From: Roseomonas gilardii
GTDB taxonomy: Bacteria > Pseudomonadota > Alphaproteobacteria > Acetobacterales > Acetobacteraceae
Assembly (NCBI RefSeq): GCF_001941945.1
Contig: NZ_CP015584.1
Coordinates: 124,001-188,000 of the forward strand
Reading direction: 5' to 3'
Length of the DNA: 64,000 bases
This document shows positions 49,772-58,026 of the stretch, piece after piece (positions within the stretch are counted from its first letter, which is position 1; each line of letters begins with the position of its first letter). The notes beneath the pieces are model-generated. The model searched no databases. It was not told the DNA's origin and saw nothing but the letters and a program-made list of their open reading frames with translations. The position numbers and the translations under genes were made by a program.

Positions 49772-49811
49772 ACCGCCTGCCCGCCGGCGCAGGGGCCGGC
49801 GGGCAGGCGGT
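49772..49811. terminator. 17-bp perfect hairpin, bidirectional terminator
   Basis: The 17 bases at 49772-49788 are exactly complementary to 49795-49811, with a 6-nt loop. It fills the 52-bp space between the phosphodiesterase stop and the stop of the opposing peptide-binding gene, so it can end both transcripts. It is the most stable hairpin I noticed in the window. Confidence 0.65.
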
Positions 49812-49822
49812 GCCGGGCGCCC

Positions 49823-51393
49823 TCAGCGGAGCGGATGCGCCCGCATCGCCGAGGTCATCTCGGAACTGCCGCTGTCGCCGACGTCGTAGCGGATGCTGGC
49901 CTTGGAGGCGAGCACGACCGGCGCCGAGAACAGCGGCAGCAGAACGCGCGCCTCCAGCCCGCGCCGGTTGGCTGATTTCAGGAGTTCGAGGCGCCGTGCC
50001 GCATCCGGCTCGCGCAGGGCGGCATCGATCAGCCGGTCCGTCTCGGCGTCGGAGTAGCCGGAGCGGTTGGTGCTGCCCATCTTCGCCTCGCGGTCGAAGC
50101 TGTGATACAGGTTGTTCAGCGTATAGCCCGCATCGCCCATGACGTTGCTCCAGGCCGTCAGGAACAGTGGCGCCGGGTTCGATCCTGTCTTGATCCGGCT
50201 GAAGAAGACGGAAGCCGGCATGGTCTCGACACTGGCCTTGATGCCGATGCGGGCGAGCATCTGGCCGATGGCCTGGCAGGTCTGGGCATCGGCGACATAG
50301 CGGCCGTTGGGACAGACGAGGCTGGTCGCGAAGCCGTCGGGATAGCCCGCCTCGGCCAGAACCTTGCGGGCATCGTCGGGCCGGAAGGGGTCGGCCTGCA
50401 CGTCGTCGAGATAGCCGAGCATGCCCGGAACCCCGACCTGAGTCGCGACGCGCCCGTATCCTTCCAGCGTGCTCCGCACCAGTCCCTGCCGGTTCATCGC
50501 CAGCGAGATGGCCTCCCGCACCTTCGGGTCCTGCATCGGGCTGCGTCCGCCTGGCACTTCGAGCTTCGGATCGACATTGACGCCCAGATACATGACCCGC
50601 GCCGAGTTCCCGCTATGCACCACGATGCCCGGCGTCTTGGCCAGCCGCGCCGCGTCCTGCAGCGGGACGAACTCGATCAGATCGACATCGCCGGACAGCA
50701 GGGCGGCGCTGCGGGCGCCGTCGCTGGGCAGGATGCGGAACTCCACCCGCTCCCAATCCGGCTTCTGGCCCCAGTAGCCCTCGAAGCGCCGGAGCTGGAT
50801 GCGTTCCTTGCCCTGCACCTGGACCACCTGGTACGGGCCGGTGCCGATCGCCGCGCGACCCTGGTTCAGGTCTTCCGTCGAACGCCCTTCCATCGCCTTC
50901 TTCGACAGGATCGAGAGCTTGGCGATCTGCGCGGGGAGCAACGGCACGAAGCCGTCCGTGACGATATCGACCGTGTGGTCGTCCACCTTCAGGATCTTCG
51001 TCACCCCCAGCAACTGTCCGCTGTAGGGTGACGGGTTGTTGGGCACGTTCGGCACCCGGTCGAGGCTGAACACCACGTCATCCGCGGTGAAGGGCGTGCC
51101 GTCGTGGAAGGTCACGCCCTTCCGGAGGTTGAAGCGCCAGGTGTTCCTGCCGTCCGATGTCCAGGAGGTCGCCAGGTCCGGGCGGAGCTTGCCATGCTCA
51201 TCGGTGTCGGTGAGCGCACCGTAGATGTGCTGGTTGTAGGCGATGTTCGAATCGAGCAGCAGGAAATGCGGATCGAGCGTGGGGACGTTCTGCGTCCCGA
51301 TCCGCAGGTCCGCAGCCCGCGCGGGGATGGCGGCCCCCCGGCCAGCACCCCGAGGGCAAGGAGCATGGCGAGACGGATCGGACGGGATGTCAT
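49823..51393 (-). CDS. Peptide/nickel-type ABC binding protein with a frameshifted signal peptide
   Basis: A family 5 solute-binding protein of about 523 residues: after ADLRIGTQNVPTLDPHF come FNLRKGVTFHDGTPFTADDVVFS and GTGPYQVVQ, all typical of DppA/OppA-like proteins. Its signal peptide (MTSRPIRLAMLLALGVLAGG, start 51393 with GGGGA upstream) is in a different frame from the mature protein. One base is missing at a run of six C (51334-51339): a seventh would join them as LAGGAAIPARAADLRIG. This is a sequencing error, a dead gene or a slippage switch. No permease or ATPase gene is next to it. Confidence 0.7.
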
Positions 51394-51513
51394 GCGCGGA
51401 TTCCCCTGGGCGGTGCACGTCAGTCTCCGGCCCGTTCTCGGCGCCTGTCGAGCCTTTATGCTTATCCCATCCATGCCTTCCGGTTATGGTGTCATGGGGC
51501 AGGGTCGGAGCCG

Positions 51514-52458
51514 ATGACGTCGCGCGAGCTGGAAATCTTCCATGCCATTATGTCTTCCCGCTCGCTCACCGAGGCGGCAGCCTCACTGGGGATTTCCCAG
51601 CCGGCACTGAGCAAGGCGCTGAAGCGGCTGGAGGACCGGCTCCGCATGCCGCTGTTCCGCCGCATCAAGGGGAGGCTGCATCCCACGCTCGAAGCGGAGA
51701 ACCTGTTCCCGGAAAGCGCGCGCCTCATGCAGGAGATCGCCCGCTTCGGACGCTCCGCGACGGAGCTTCGGGACGGCGAGGCCGGGCTGCTGCGTATCGC
51801 GGCCTCGGCCTCGCTGGGAATCTCGGTCGTTCCGCTGGCCGTGGCGGAGTTCGCCCGGGCCTTCCCGAAGGTGAAGATCGTGTCCCACTTCGTGCCGGCC
51901 ACCACGGCGGCGGAGCTCGTGGTGGGCAACCATGTCGATGTCGGGCTGTGCCTTTCGCCGGTCAGCAATCCCGGCAGCGTGACGCAGAGCCTCGCCACGG
52001 TCCCCATGGTCTGCGCCATCCATCCCGATCATCCGCTGGCGGCCAGCCCGGCGATCCGGCCACGCGACCTGATGGGGGAGAGGCTGATCTCCTTCAGCTC
52101 CGGCACCTATTTCGGCCAGTTGCTGGACGATGCCTTCGCGAAGGACGGGATGGAGCGCCATACCGCCATCGAGCTGATCACGGCGATCCAGGCCCCGGCC
52201 CTGGTCCTGCAAGGCGCCGGCGTCGCGCTCGTCGATCGCTACATGGAGGGCAGTGGCTTTCCCGGCATCGTCTGGCGCCCTTTCGTGCCGCAGGTCCTGC
52301 TGCCGGTGAATGTCATCACCTCGACCATGCGGCCGACCTCACGCCTCGCCAACCGGTTCCTGGAACGACTGACCGCGGCGCTGGAGGCACATCGGGTCAG
52401 GCAGGCCGGCGGTCCCGCGCATCCTGGAACTGGTACCAGCTCCCGAGGGCGGGCATGA
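51514..52458 (+). CDS. LysR-family transcriptional regulator
   Basis: A 314-residue LysR regulator with the N-terminal helix-turn-helix (SLTEAAASLGISQPALSKAL, residues 17-36) and a C-terminal substrate-binding domain of two lobes. The start at 51514 is directly before the helix-turn-helix. It is divergent from the peptide-type binding protein, 120 bp away, so it probably controls that gene and maybe the hydantoinase cluster. Its 3' end overlaps the opposing FAD oxidase gene by 62 bp; the last 30 residues are low-complexity. Confidence 0.87.
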   Translation: MTSRELEIFHAIMSSRSLTEAAASLGISQPALSKALKRLEDRLRMPLFRRIKGRLHPTLEAENLFPESARLMQEIARFGRSATELRDGEAGLLRIAASASLGISVVPLAVAEFARAFPKVKIVSHFVPATTAAELVVGNHVDVGLCLSPVSNPGSVTQSLATVPMVCAIHPDHPLAASPAIRPRDLMGERLISFSSGTYFGQLLDDAFAKDGMERHTAIELITAIQAPALVLQGAGVALVDRYMEGSGFPGIVWRPFVPQVLLPVNVITSTMRPTSRLANRFLERLTAALEAHRVRQAGGPAHPGTGTSSRGRA

Positions 52459-53713
52459 ACCAGGGCGTGCCATCATACAGCGGATGCTGCGGCGGCAGGC
52501 CGTCGTCATAGGCGTTCACCGGCGCCTCGCCGCCGGACAGGATCTTCCCGGCGAGGCTGTGGCCCAGATAGGTCATCATGGTCACGCCGCTGCCCTGGCA
52601 GCCGGCCACGAAATACCGCCCCTCCCCGCCGCCGATATGCGGCAGACGGTCCAGCGTCATCGCCACGCGCCCGCCCCAGCTATGGGTGATCCGCACCCCG
52701 TTCAGCCGCGGGAAGCGCGCCACCATGGCACGGTACAGCATCGCGGCCGTGCGGCGCTCCTTCAGCGGGAAGAAGCTGGCCCGCCCGCCGAAGAGCAGAT
52801 GGCGCCCGTCCGGGGAGAGGCGGTAGTGGCTGATCACCCGCCGCGTCTCCGACACCCCGTGATCGGCGGGCAGGATCGAGCGCGCCAGATCCTCCGGCAG
52901 CCTCTCCGTCGCGATCATATGGGTGGTGACCGGCACCAGCCCGCGCCGCAGGTCCGGTGCGACGCCGCGCGCCGTGCTGCCGGTATAGGCATTGGTGGCG
53001 AAGACCACGCGATCCGCCCGCACCGTGCCGCGCGCGGTGTCCACGCCGAAGCCGCCCGCCAGCCGCGTGACGGCGCGGACCGGTGTCATGCCGATGAAGC
53101 GCGCCCCGGCCTGCCGAGCGGCATTCAGGAGGCCGCCATAGAATTCCGCCGGCTGGACATGCCCCGCCCGGCCGATCAGCACGCCGCCGTGGTAGAAGGA
53201 GGTCCCGAGCCGGCCCGCCGTCTCGTCGCGGTCGATCAGCCGTGCCTCGGACAGGGCATGCTCGTTCAGCTCCGGCAGCCTTGCCCGCCAGCCCGCGGCA
53301 TGGGCCGGGGACCACAGCCCGTTGACCCGCCCCGTGCGGTGGTAGCCGCAGCGGATCTGGTGCCGTTCCAGCAGGGTCTCGAAGAGGGTGAAGCCCGCCG
53401 CGGCGTCGCGCAGCAGGGCCGCCTTGCGATGCGCCGGCACCGGGCGGCCCGAGGCCCCCTTGCCGACATTCACGCCGCCCGAGACCTGCCCGCCCGATCG
53501 CGTGCTGGCCCCCTGCCCCAGCGCCCCGGCCTCCAGGACCAGGACCTCCTCGCCCGCTTCCGCCAGGCGCAGGGCGCAGGCGGTGCCGGCATAGCCGGCG
53601 CCGATCACCAGCGTGCCCACGCGGGTGGGCAGGTCCTCCCCACCGGCCTCGGGCGGGCGGAAGCCCTGCCACCACCAGGGGTCGGTGGAGAAGCCCTCGG
53701 CGAAGATGTCCAT
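52397..53713 (-). CDS. FAD-dependent amine/amino acid oxidoreductase (DadA/PuuB-like)
   Basis: A 438-residue flavoprotein of the DAO family. The FAD-binding GxGxxG is VIGAGYAGTACALRLAEAG (residues 37-55), then LEAGALGQGASTRSGGQVS, which is typical of gamma-glutamylputrescine oxidase, and late GCQGSGVTMMTYLG contacts the flavin. It oxidises an amine or amino acid to imine with release of ammonia. Start at 53713 is 4 bp after the HyuB stop, so it is the last gene of the HyuA-HyuB operon. Together they suggest catabolism of an N-containing cyclic compound; the exact substrate is unknown. Confidence 0.8.
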   Translation of the reverse strand: MDIFAEGFSTDPWWWQGFRPPEAGGEDLPTRVGTLVIGAGYAGTACALRLAEAGEEVLVLEAGALGQGASTRSGGQVSGGVNVGKGASGRPVPAHRKAALLRDAAAGFTLFETLLERHQIRCGYHRTGRVNGLWSPAHAAGWRARLPELNEHALSEARLIDRDETAGRLGTSFYHGGVLIGRAGHVQPAEFYGGLLNAARQAGARFIGMTPVRAVTRLAGGFGVDTARGTVRADRVVFATNAYTGSTARGVAPDLRRGLVPVTTHMIATERLPEDLARSILPADHGVSETRRVISHYRLSPDGRHLLFGGRASFFPLKERRTAAMLYRAMVARFPRLNGVRITHSWGGRVAMTLDRLPHIGGGEGRYFVAGCQGSGVTMMTYLGHSLAGKILSGGEAPVNAYDDGLPPQHPLYDGTPWFMPALGSWYQFQDARDRRPA

Positions 53714-53717
53714 GCCG

Positions 53718-55676
53718 CTAGCCCTGCTGTGCCGTCTGGGTGGCGAAGGTCCTGCGGATGACCTCCTCGGCCGGCTGTTCCGGTGCCGCGCGGACGGCGG
53801 CGAAGAGCGTGCCCTTCATGGGGGCCCGCCAGCTCGGCGGCAGGGTTGCCAGCAGCTCGTGCATGGCCGCATAGGCGGCGGTCGTCCAGCGCGCCTCGTG
53901 CTCCGTCCGGAACCGCCCGGGCGTGAAGGCCGGGGGTGTCGCGGCCCCGTCCCGCAGGGCGGCGGTGGCGGCCTCGTCCACCACATTCCCCAGGATCGCC
54001 ACGCCGTAATCCCGGCGCGCGCCCTCAACCGTCACCAGCCCGGCCCGCACGTCGCGCAGCACGGCCGCCGGGTCGCGGGTAAAGGGATCGCCCCGGCCGC
54101 CTCCAGCGGGGGAGACGATGCGCAGCGTGTCGCCCGCTGTCAGGCGCAGAGCATCGGTGTTGCCCAGCTCCTGCTCCCGCTCCGTCCCCGGATTCAGGGT
54201 GAAGCTGCCGGCGCTGCCCGGCTGGCCGCCGCCGACGCCCCAGGGCTGGAACAGGCTGCGGTCGCGGTTCCGGGCGGTGACGAAGGCATCCGGCGCGGTG
54301 GTGCGGAACTCCATCACCTGCGCCATGCCGCCCCGGTGCGCACCCGGCCCGCCCGTATCCGGCATCAGGCCATAGCGCAGGATGCGGACGGGGGCCTCGG
54401 CCTCGGTGATCTCGACCGGGCTGTTCTTGAGATAGGCGGCATCCGCCCCGGCCCCGTCCGTGCCGTCCCGGTGCGGCATCCCGCCGCCGCCGCCGACGAT
54501 GGGCTGGATGGCGGAGATGCTGCGCCGCCCCGTGCGCGGGTCCTCCGCCGCCATGTTGACGATGCAGGTGGCCCCGGCCGGCGCCGCCGGCAGCCGCTCC
54601 GGCGCCGCCTGCACGAAGGCGCCGTAGATCAGGCTGCGCAGCCGCCCGCAGGTGAGCGAGCGCATGCCCACCGCTGCCGGGAAGCGCGGGTTCAGCACGC
54701 TGCCCTCCGGCACGTGGCAGGTGAAGGCCCGGGTGGTGCCGAAGTTCAGCGTGATCCCCGGATGCAGGGCGGACAGGACGTAGTAGGCCCCGACCAGCAG
54801 CAGCGAATGCCGCGGATGCCCGCCCGTGGGCACGTTCAGGGAGGAGAGCGTCTGCGGGTCGGTGCCGCTGAAGTCCATCAGCGCCGAATCGCCCCGGATG
54901 GTGAGCTTCAGGCAGAGCCGGAGCGGGTTGCCGCCCGCGGCGTCCTCGTCGGCGTATTCCGTGAAGTCGTACTCGCCATCCGGGATGCCGGCGAGCACAG
55001 CGCGGGCCTGGGCCTCGGCATAGTCCAGCAGGTCCGCCAGCCCGTCCACCACCGTTTCGACGCCGAAGCGGCGCACGAGGTCCAGCACCCGGCGCTCCCC
55101 CGTATTCACGGCGGCCACCAGGGCCTTCAGGTCGCCCCAGTTCTGGTCCGGGACGCGCACATTGGCCAGCATCACCCGCACCAGCCCCTCATCCAGCACG
55201 CCGGCGCGGTAGAGCTTGGAGGGCGGGATGCGGATGCCTTCCTGGTGCACCTCCGTCAGCGTGCGCGACAGGCTGGCCGGGACCGCGCCGCCGACATCGA
55301 CATTGTGGATATGGCCGCCGGCGAAGGCGATGATCCGCCCTTCGTGGAAGACCGGCTTCCACATGACGATGTCCGGCGAATGCGTCGCCAGGTTGCCCGA
55401 ATAGGGGTCGTTCGTCATGGCGATGTCGCCGGGCTCGTAGCCGCCCGGCACCAGCCCCAGCGCGCCCTCGTAGTCCAGGCCGGGATACCAGGTGGCGCCG
55501 AGATCGATCGGCACGGCGCAGGACTTCCCGCTGGCGTCCAGGAGCTGGATGGTGAAGTCCTCCGTCTCCTTGACGAAGGTGGAATGGGCGGTGCGGTAGA
55601 GCGTCGTGGCCATGCTCTCCGCCGCCGCCCGGGCATGGTTGCGCAGGACCTGCAGCATCACGGGGTTGGTGCGCAT
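53718..55676 (-). CDS. Hydantoinase B / oxoprolinase family protein
   Basis: A 652-residue HyuB-type subunit. It contains NPVMLQVLRNHARAAAESMA at the start, YRTAHSTFVKETEDF, and GGGGGMPHRDGTDGAG and GPGAHRGG further on, all as in ATP-dependent hydantoinase/5-oxoprolinase B subunits. It works with HyuA to open a cyclic amide using ATP. The ATG at 55676 overlaps the HyuA stop (ATGA). Glycine-rich loop GGGRGDPFTRDP near residue 550 is normal for the family. Confidence 0.88.
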   Translation of the reverse strand: MRTNPVMLQVLRNHARAAAESMATTLYRTAHSTFVKETEDFTIQLLDASGKSCAVPIDLGATWYPGLDYEGALGLVPGGYEPGDIAMTNDPYSGNLATHSPDIVMWKPVFHEGRIIAFAGGHIHNVDVGGAVPASLSRTLTEVHQEGIRIPPSKLYRAGVLDEGLVRVMLANVRVPDQNWGDLKALVAAVNTGERRVLDLVRRFGVETVVDGLADLLDYAEAQARAVLAGIPDGEYDFTEYADEDAAGGNPLRLCLKLTIRGDSALMDFSGTDPQTLSSLNVPTGGHPRHSLLLVGAYYVLSALHPGITLNFGTTRAFTCHVPEGSVLNPRFPAAVGMRSLTCGRLRSLIYGAFVQAAPERLPAAPAGATCIVNMAAEDPRTGRRSISAIQPIVGGGGGMPHRDGTDGAGADAAYLKNSPVEITEAEAPVRILRYGLMPDTGGPGAHRGGMAQVMEFRTTAPDAFVTARNRDRSLFQPWGVGGGQPGSAGSFTLNPGTEREQELGNTDALRLTAGDTLRIVSPAGGGRGDPFTRDPAAVLRDVRAGLVTVEGARRDYGVAILGNVVDEAATAALRDGAATPPAFTPGRFRTEHEARWTTAAYAAMHELLATLPPSWRAPMKGTLFAAVRAAPEQPAEEVIRRTFATQTAQQG

Positions 55677-57712
55677 CAGCCCTGCTCCCTCGCATCGCGG
55701 TGCATGACGATATTCCGCCATCCGTCGGCCTCGGCCCGCCAGCCGGGCGGGACCAGGATGGTGGAATCGGCCTGGGTGACGATGGCCGGACCCTGGAAAG
55801 CGGCACCGGGGTCCAGGCCGTCGCGCTCGAACAGCGCGGCCTCCCGCCATTGCCCGCCGATGAAGAGCCGGGTCCGCCCCTGCGGCGGCGCCGCATGCGG
55901 CACCGCCTCGGCCCTGGGCATGGCGATCGGCGGCGCGGCGCGGGAGGCGGAGGCCCGCAGGCTGACCACCTGCACCGGGGCGGCCTCCTCGGCATGGCCG
56001 AAATTCTTCTCGTGCGCCGCGTGGAAGAGCCGGGCCAGCCCGGCGGCATCCGTCCCGGCTTCCAGCGGCACGGTCAGCTCGAAGGACTGCCCCCGGTAGC
56101 GCAGGTCGGCGGCGCGGATCACCGTGGTCTCGCCCGGGCCGGCCATGCCCTCGACGGCGGCCGAGGCCTCGGCGGACAGTTCCTCCAGCATGGCCCGCAT
56201 CTCCGGCCAGGACGCGTCCTCCAGCGGCAGCAGGACCGTCCGCATCGTATCCCGCCGGATCGCGGCCGCCAGCGCGCCCAGGGCGCAGAGCGTGCCCGGC
56301 GCCGCGGGGACCAGCACGCGCGCGATCCCGGCCGCCTCGGCGGTCAGGGCGCCCAGCATCGGCCCGGCGCCGCCGAAGGGCATCAGCGTCAGCTCGCTGG
56401 CATGCATGCCGGCGCGGGCCAGCAACTGCTCGATCGGCACCAGCATGCCGCTGATCGCGACGCTCAGCACGCCTTCCGACAGGGTCGCGACATCCAGGCC
56501 CAGGCGCTCGGCGAGGGGGCGCGCCACCTCCCCGGCGAGCGCGGCATCCGGGGCGATCGCGCCGAAGCCCAGCGCCCCGTGCCCGAGGATGCCGCAGAGG
56601 AGCGCCGCGTCCGTCACCGTCATGCGCGTGCCGCCCCGCCCGAAGCAGGCCGGGCCGGGCGTCGAGCCGGCACTCTCGGGGCCGACCTGCAGCACGCCCT
56701 GCGCATCCACGGAGACCATGGAGCCACCGCCCTGGCCGGAGGAGGTGACGGCAACCGTGGTGATGGCGAGCGGGAACTCGCCGATCGCATGGCCCGTGGC
56801 GAAGGAGGGCCGCCCGTCCTCCAGCAGCGCGATGTCCGCGCTGGTGCCGCCGATATCGAGTGTCAGCACCGCCGCCTCGCCGGCGGCCTTCGCGACGACA
56901 CCCGCCCCCACCACGCCGGAGGCCGTGCCGGAGAGCAGCATGCCCACGCAGTCCCGCCGCCCGGCCGTGGCCGTCATCGTGCCGCCCGCGGAGGTGGTAA
57001 GGAGCAGCGGCGCGGGGATGCCGGCCTCCGACAGCTCTCCCGCCACGCGGTCCAGGTAGCGGGAGATGCGGGGATGCACATAGGCGTTCAGCACCGCCGT
57101 GGTGGTGCGCTCGTATTCCCGGATCGCGGGCCAGACCTCGCTGCCCCGGAAGACCGTCATCCCGGGTTCCAGCCGGGCGATGAGCCCGGCGACCTGCTCC
57201 TCATGCGCGGGATTGCGCCAGGCATGCAGGAAGGAGACGACGACCCCGTCGCAGCCGATCCGCCGCGCGGCCTTCAGCGCGGCGGCCACCTCGTCCTCGG
57301 CCGGGACGTGCAGTGGCCTGCCATCGGCGCTCATGCGCTCGCCGATGCCGAAGACGTGCTCGCGCGGGATCAGCGGCGCCGGGCGTTCGCAGAACAGGCT
57401 GTACGGGTCCGCCATGCGCAGGCGCGCCAGTTCCAGCATGTCGGTGAAGCCCGCCGTGGTGAAGAGGGCGAGCCGGGCGCCGCGCCGCTGGATGATGGTG
57501 TTCACCCCTACGGTCGTGCCATGGACGAAGCGCTCCACGGCCCCGAGGTCCATCCCCTCCTCCGCGAGGCGCCGCAGCCCCGCCGCGACATCCTGGCCGG
57601 GATTGTCCGGGGTGGTCAGGACCTTGAGCGTCGCCATGCGGCCATCGCCCGGATCCAATGCCACGAAGTCGGCGAATGTGCCGCCGATATCCACCCCGAC
57701 CAGAACCGGCAT
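55676..57712 (-). CDS. Hydantoinase A / oxoprolinase family protein
   Basis: A 678-residue HyuA-type ATP-binding subunit. The phosphate-binding VGVDIGGTFADFVALD (residues 5-20) and VLTLDIGGTSADIALLE near 288 are the two actin-fold nucleotide loops; HGTTVGVNTIIQR near 65 is also conserved. It forms the ATP-using part of a hydantoinase or 5-oxoprolinase with HyuB. It is the first gene of the operon HyuA-HyuB-FAD oxidase. Start at 57712, 314 bp away from the divergent macroglobulin gene. Confidence 0.9.
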   Translation of the reverse strand: MPVLVGVDIGGTFADFVALDPGDGRMATLKVLTTPDNPGQDVAAGLRRLAEEGMDLGAVERFVHGTTVGVNTIIQRRGARLALFTTAGFTDMLELARLRMADPYSLFCERPAPLIPREHVFGIGERMSADGRPLHVPAEDEVAAALKAARRIGCDGVVVSFLHAWRNPAHEEQVAGLIARLEPGMTVFRGSEVWPAIREYERTTTAVLNAYVHPRISRYLDRVAGELSEAGIPAPLLLTTSAGGTMTATAGRRDCVGMLLSGTASGVVGAGVVAKAAGEAAVLTLDIGGTSADIALLEDGRPSFATGHAIGEFPLAITTVAVTSSGQGGGSMVSVDAQGVLQVGPESAGSTPGPACFGRGGTRMTVTDAALLCGILGHGALGFGAIAPDAALAGEVARPLAERLGLDVATLSEGVLSVAISGMLVPIEQLLARAGMHASELTLMPFGGAGPMLGALTAEAAGIARVLVPAAPGTLCALGALAAAIRRDTMRTVLLPLEDASWPEMRAMLEELSAEASAAVEGMAGPGETTVIRAADLRYRGQSFELTVPLEAGTDAAGLARLFHAAHEKNFGHAEEAAPVQVVSLRASASRAAPPIAMPRAEAVPHAAPPQGRTRLFIGGQWREAALFERDGLDPGAAFQGPAIVTQADSTILVPPGWRAEADGWRNIVMHRDAREQG

Positions 57713-58026
57713 GCGCGATCTCCCTGCCCGCCCGCAGATTGGAAGCGGATGAGGGGCGCGTCCATGGAAGTGAGGCGCGGAGGTCATGACTTCCGGATAT
57801 GGAATTCCGACTGCCTCGACCGTCAGGGATGCCGTGGAGCACCGCCCCTGCCTCGGCGCTGGGCAGAATGTCTCGATCCCTGGCGCCGCAGCGGGCATCC
57901 TCGCCGCGCGACCCGGCGAGTCCCGTGCCCCCGCCCATGGCCTCCCGCCATGGCGGGAAGCGGTTCCGCCACCCAGCCCAGTGCCACCATGCCCAATAAC
58001 GACATGCCCAGCCGGGGATTGCCCGC
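57713..58026. promoter_or_regulatory. Divergent space upstream of hyuA and the macroglobulin gene
   Basis: The 314-bp gap carries both promoters. The only structure visible is an inverted pair GGAAGT (57766-57771) / ACTTCC (57789-57794), with a GGAATTCC palindrome just after it at 57801-57808. They may be operators for the hydantoinase genes. No open frame here looks coding. Confidence 0.3.
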
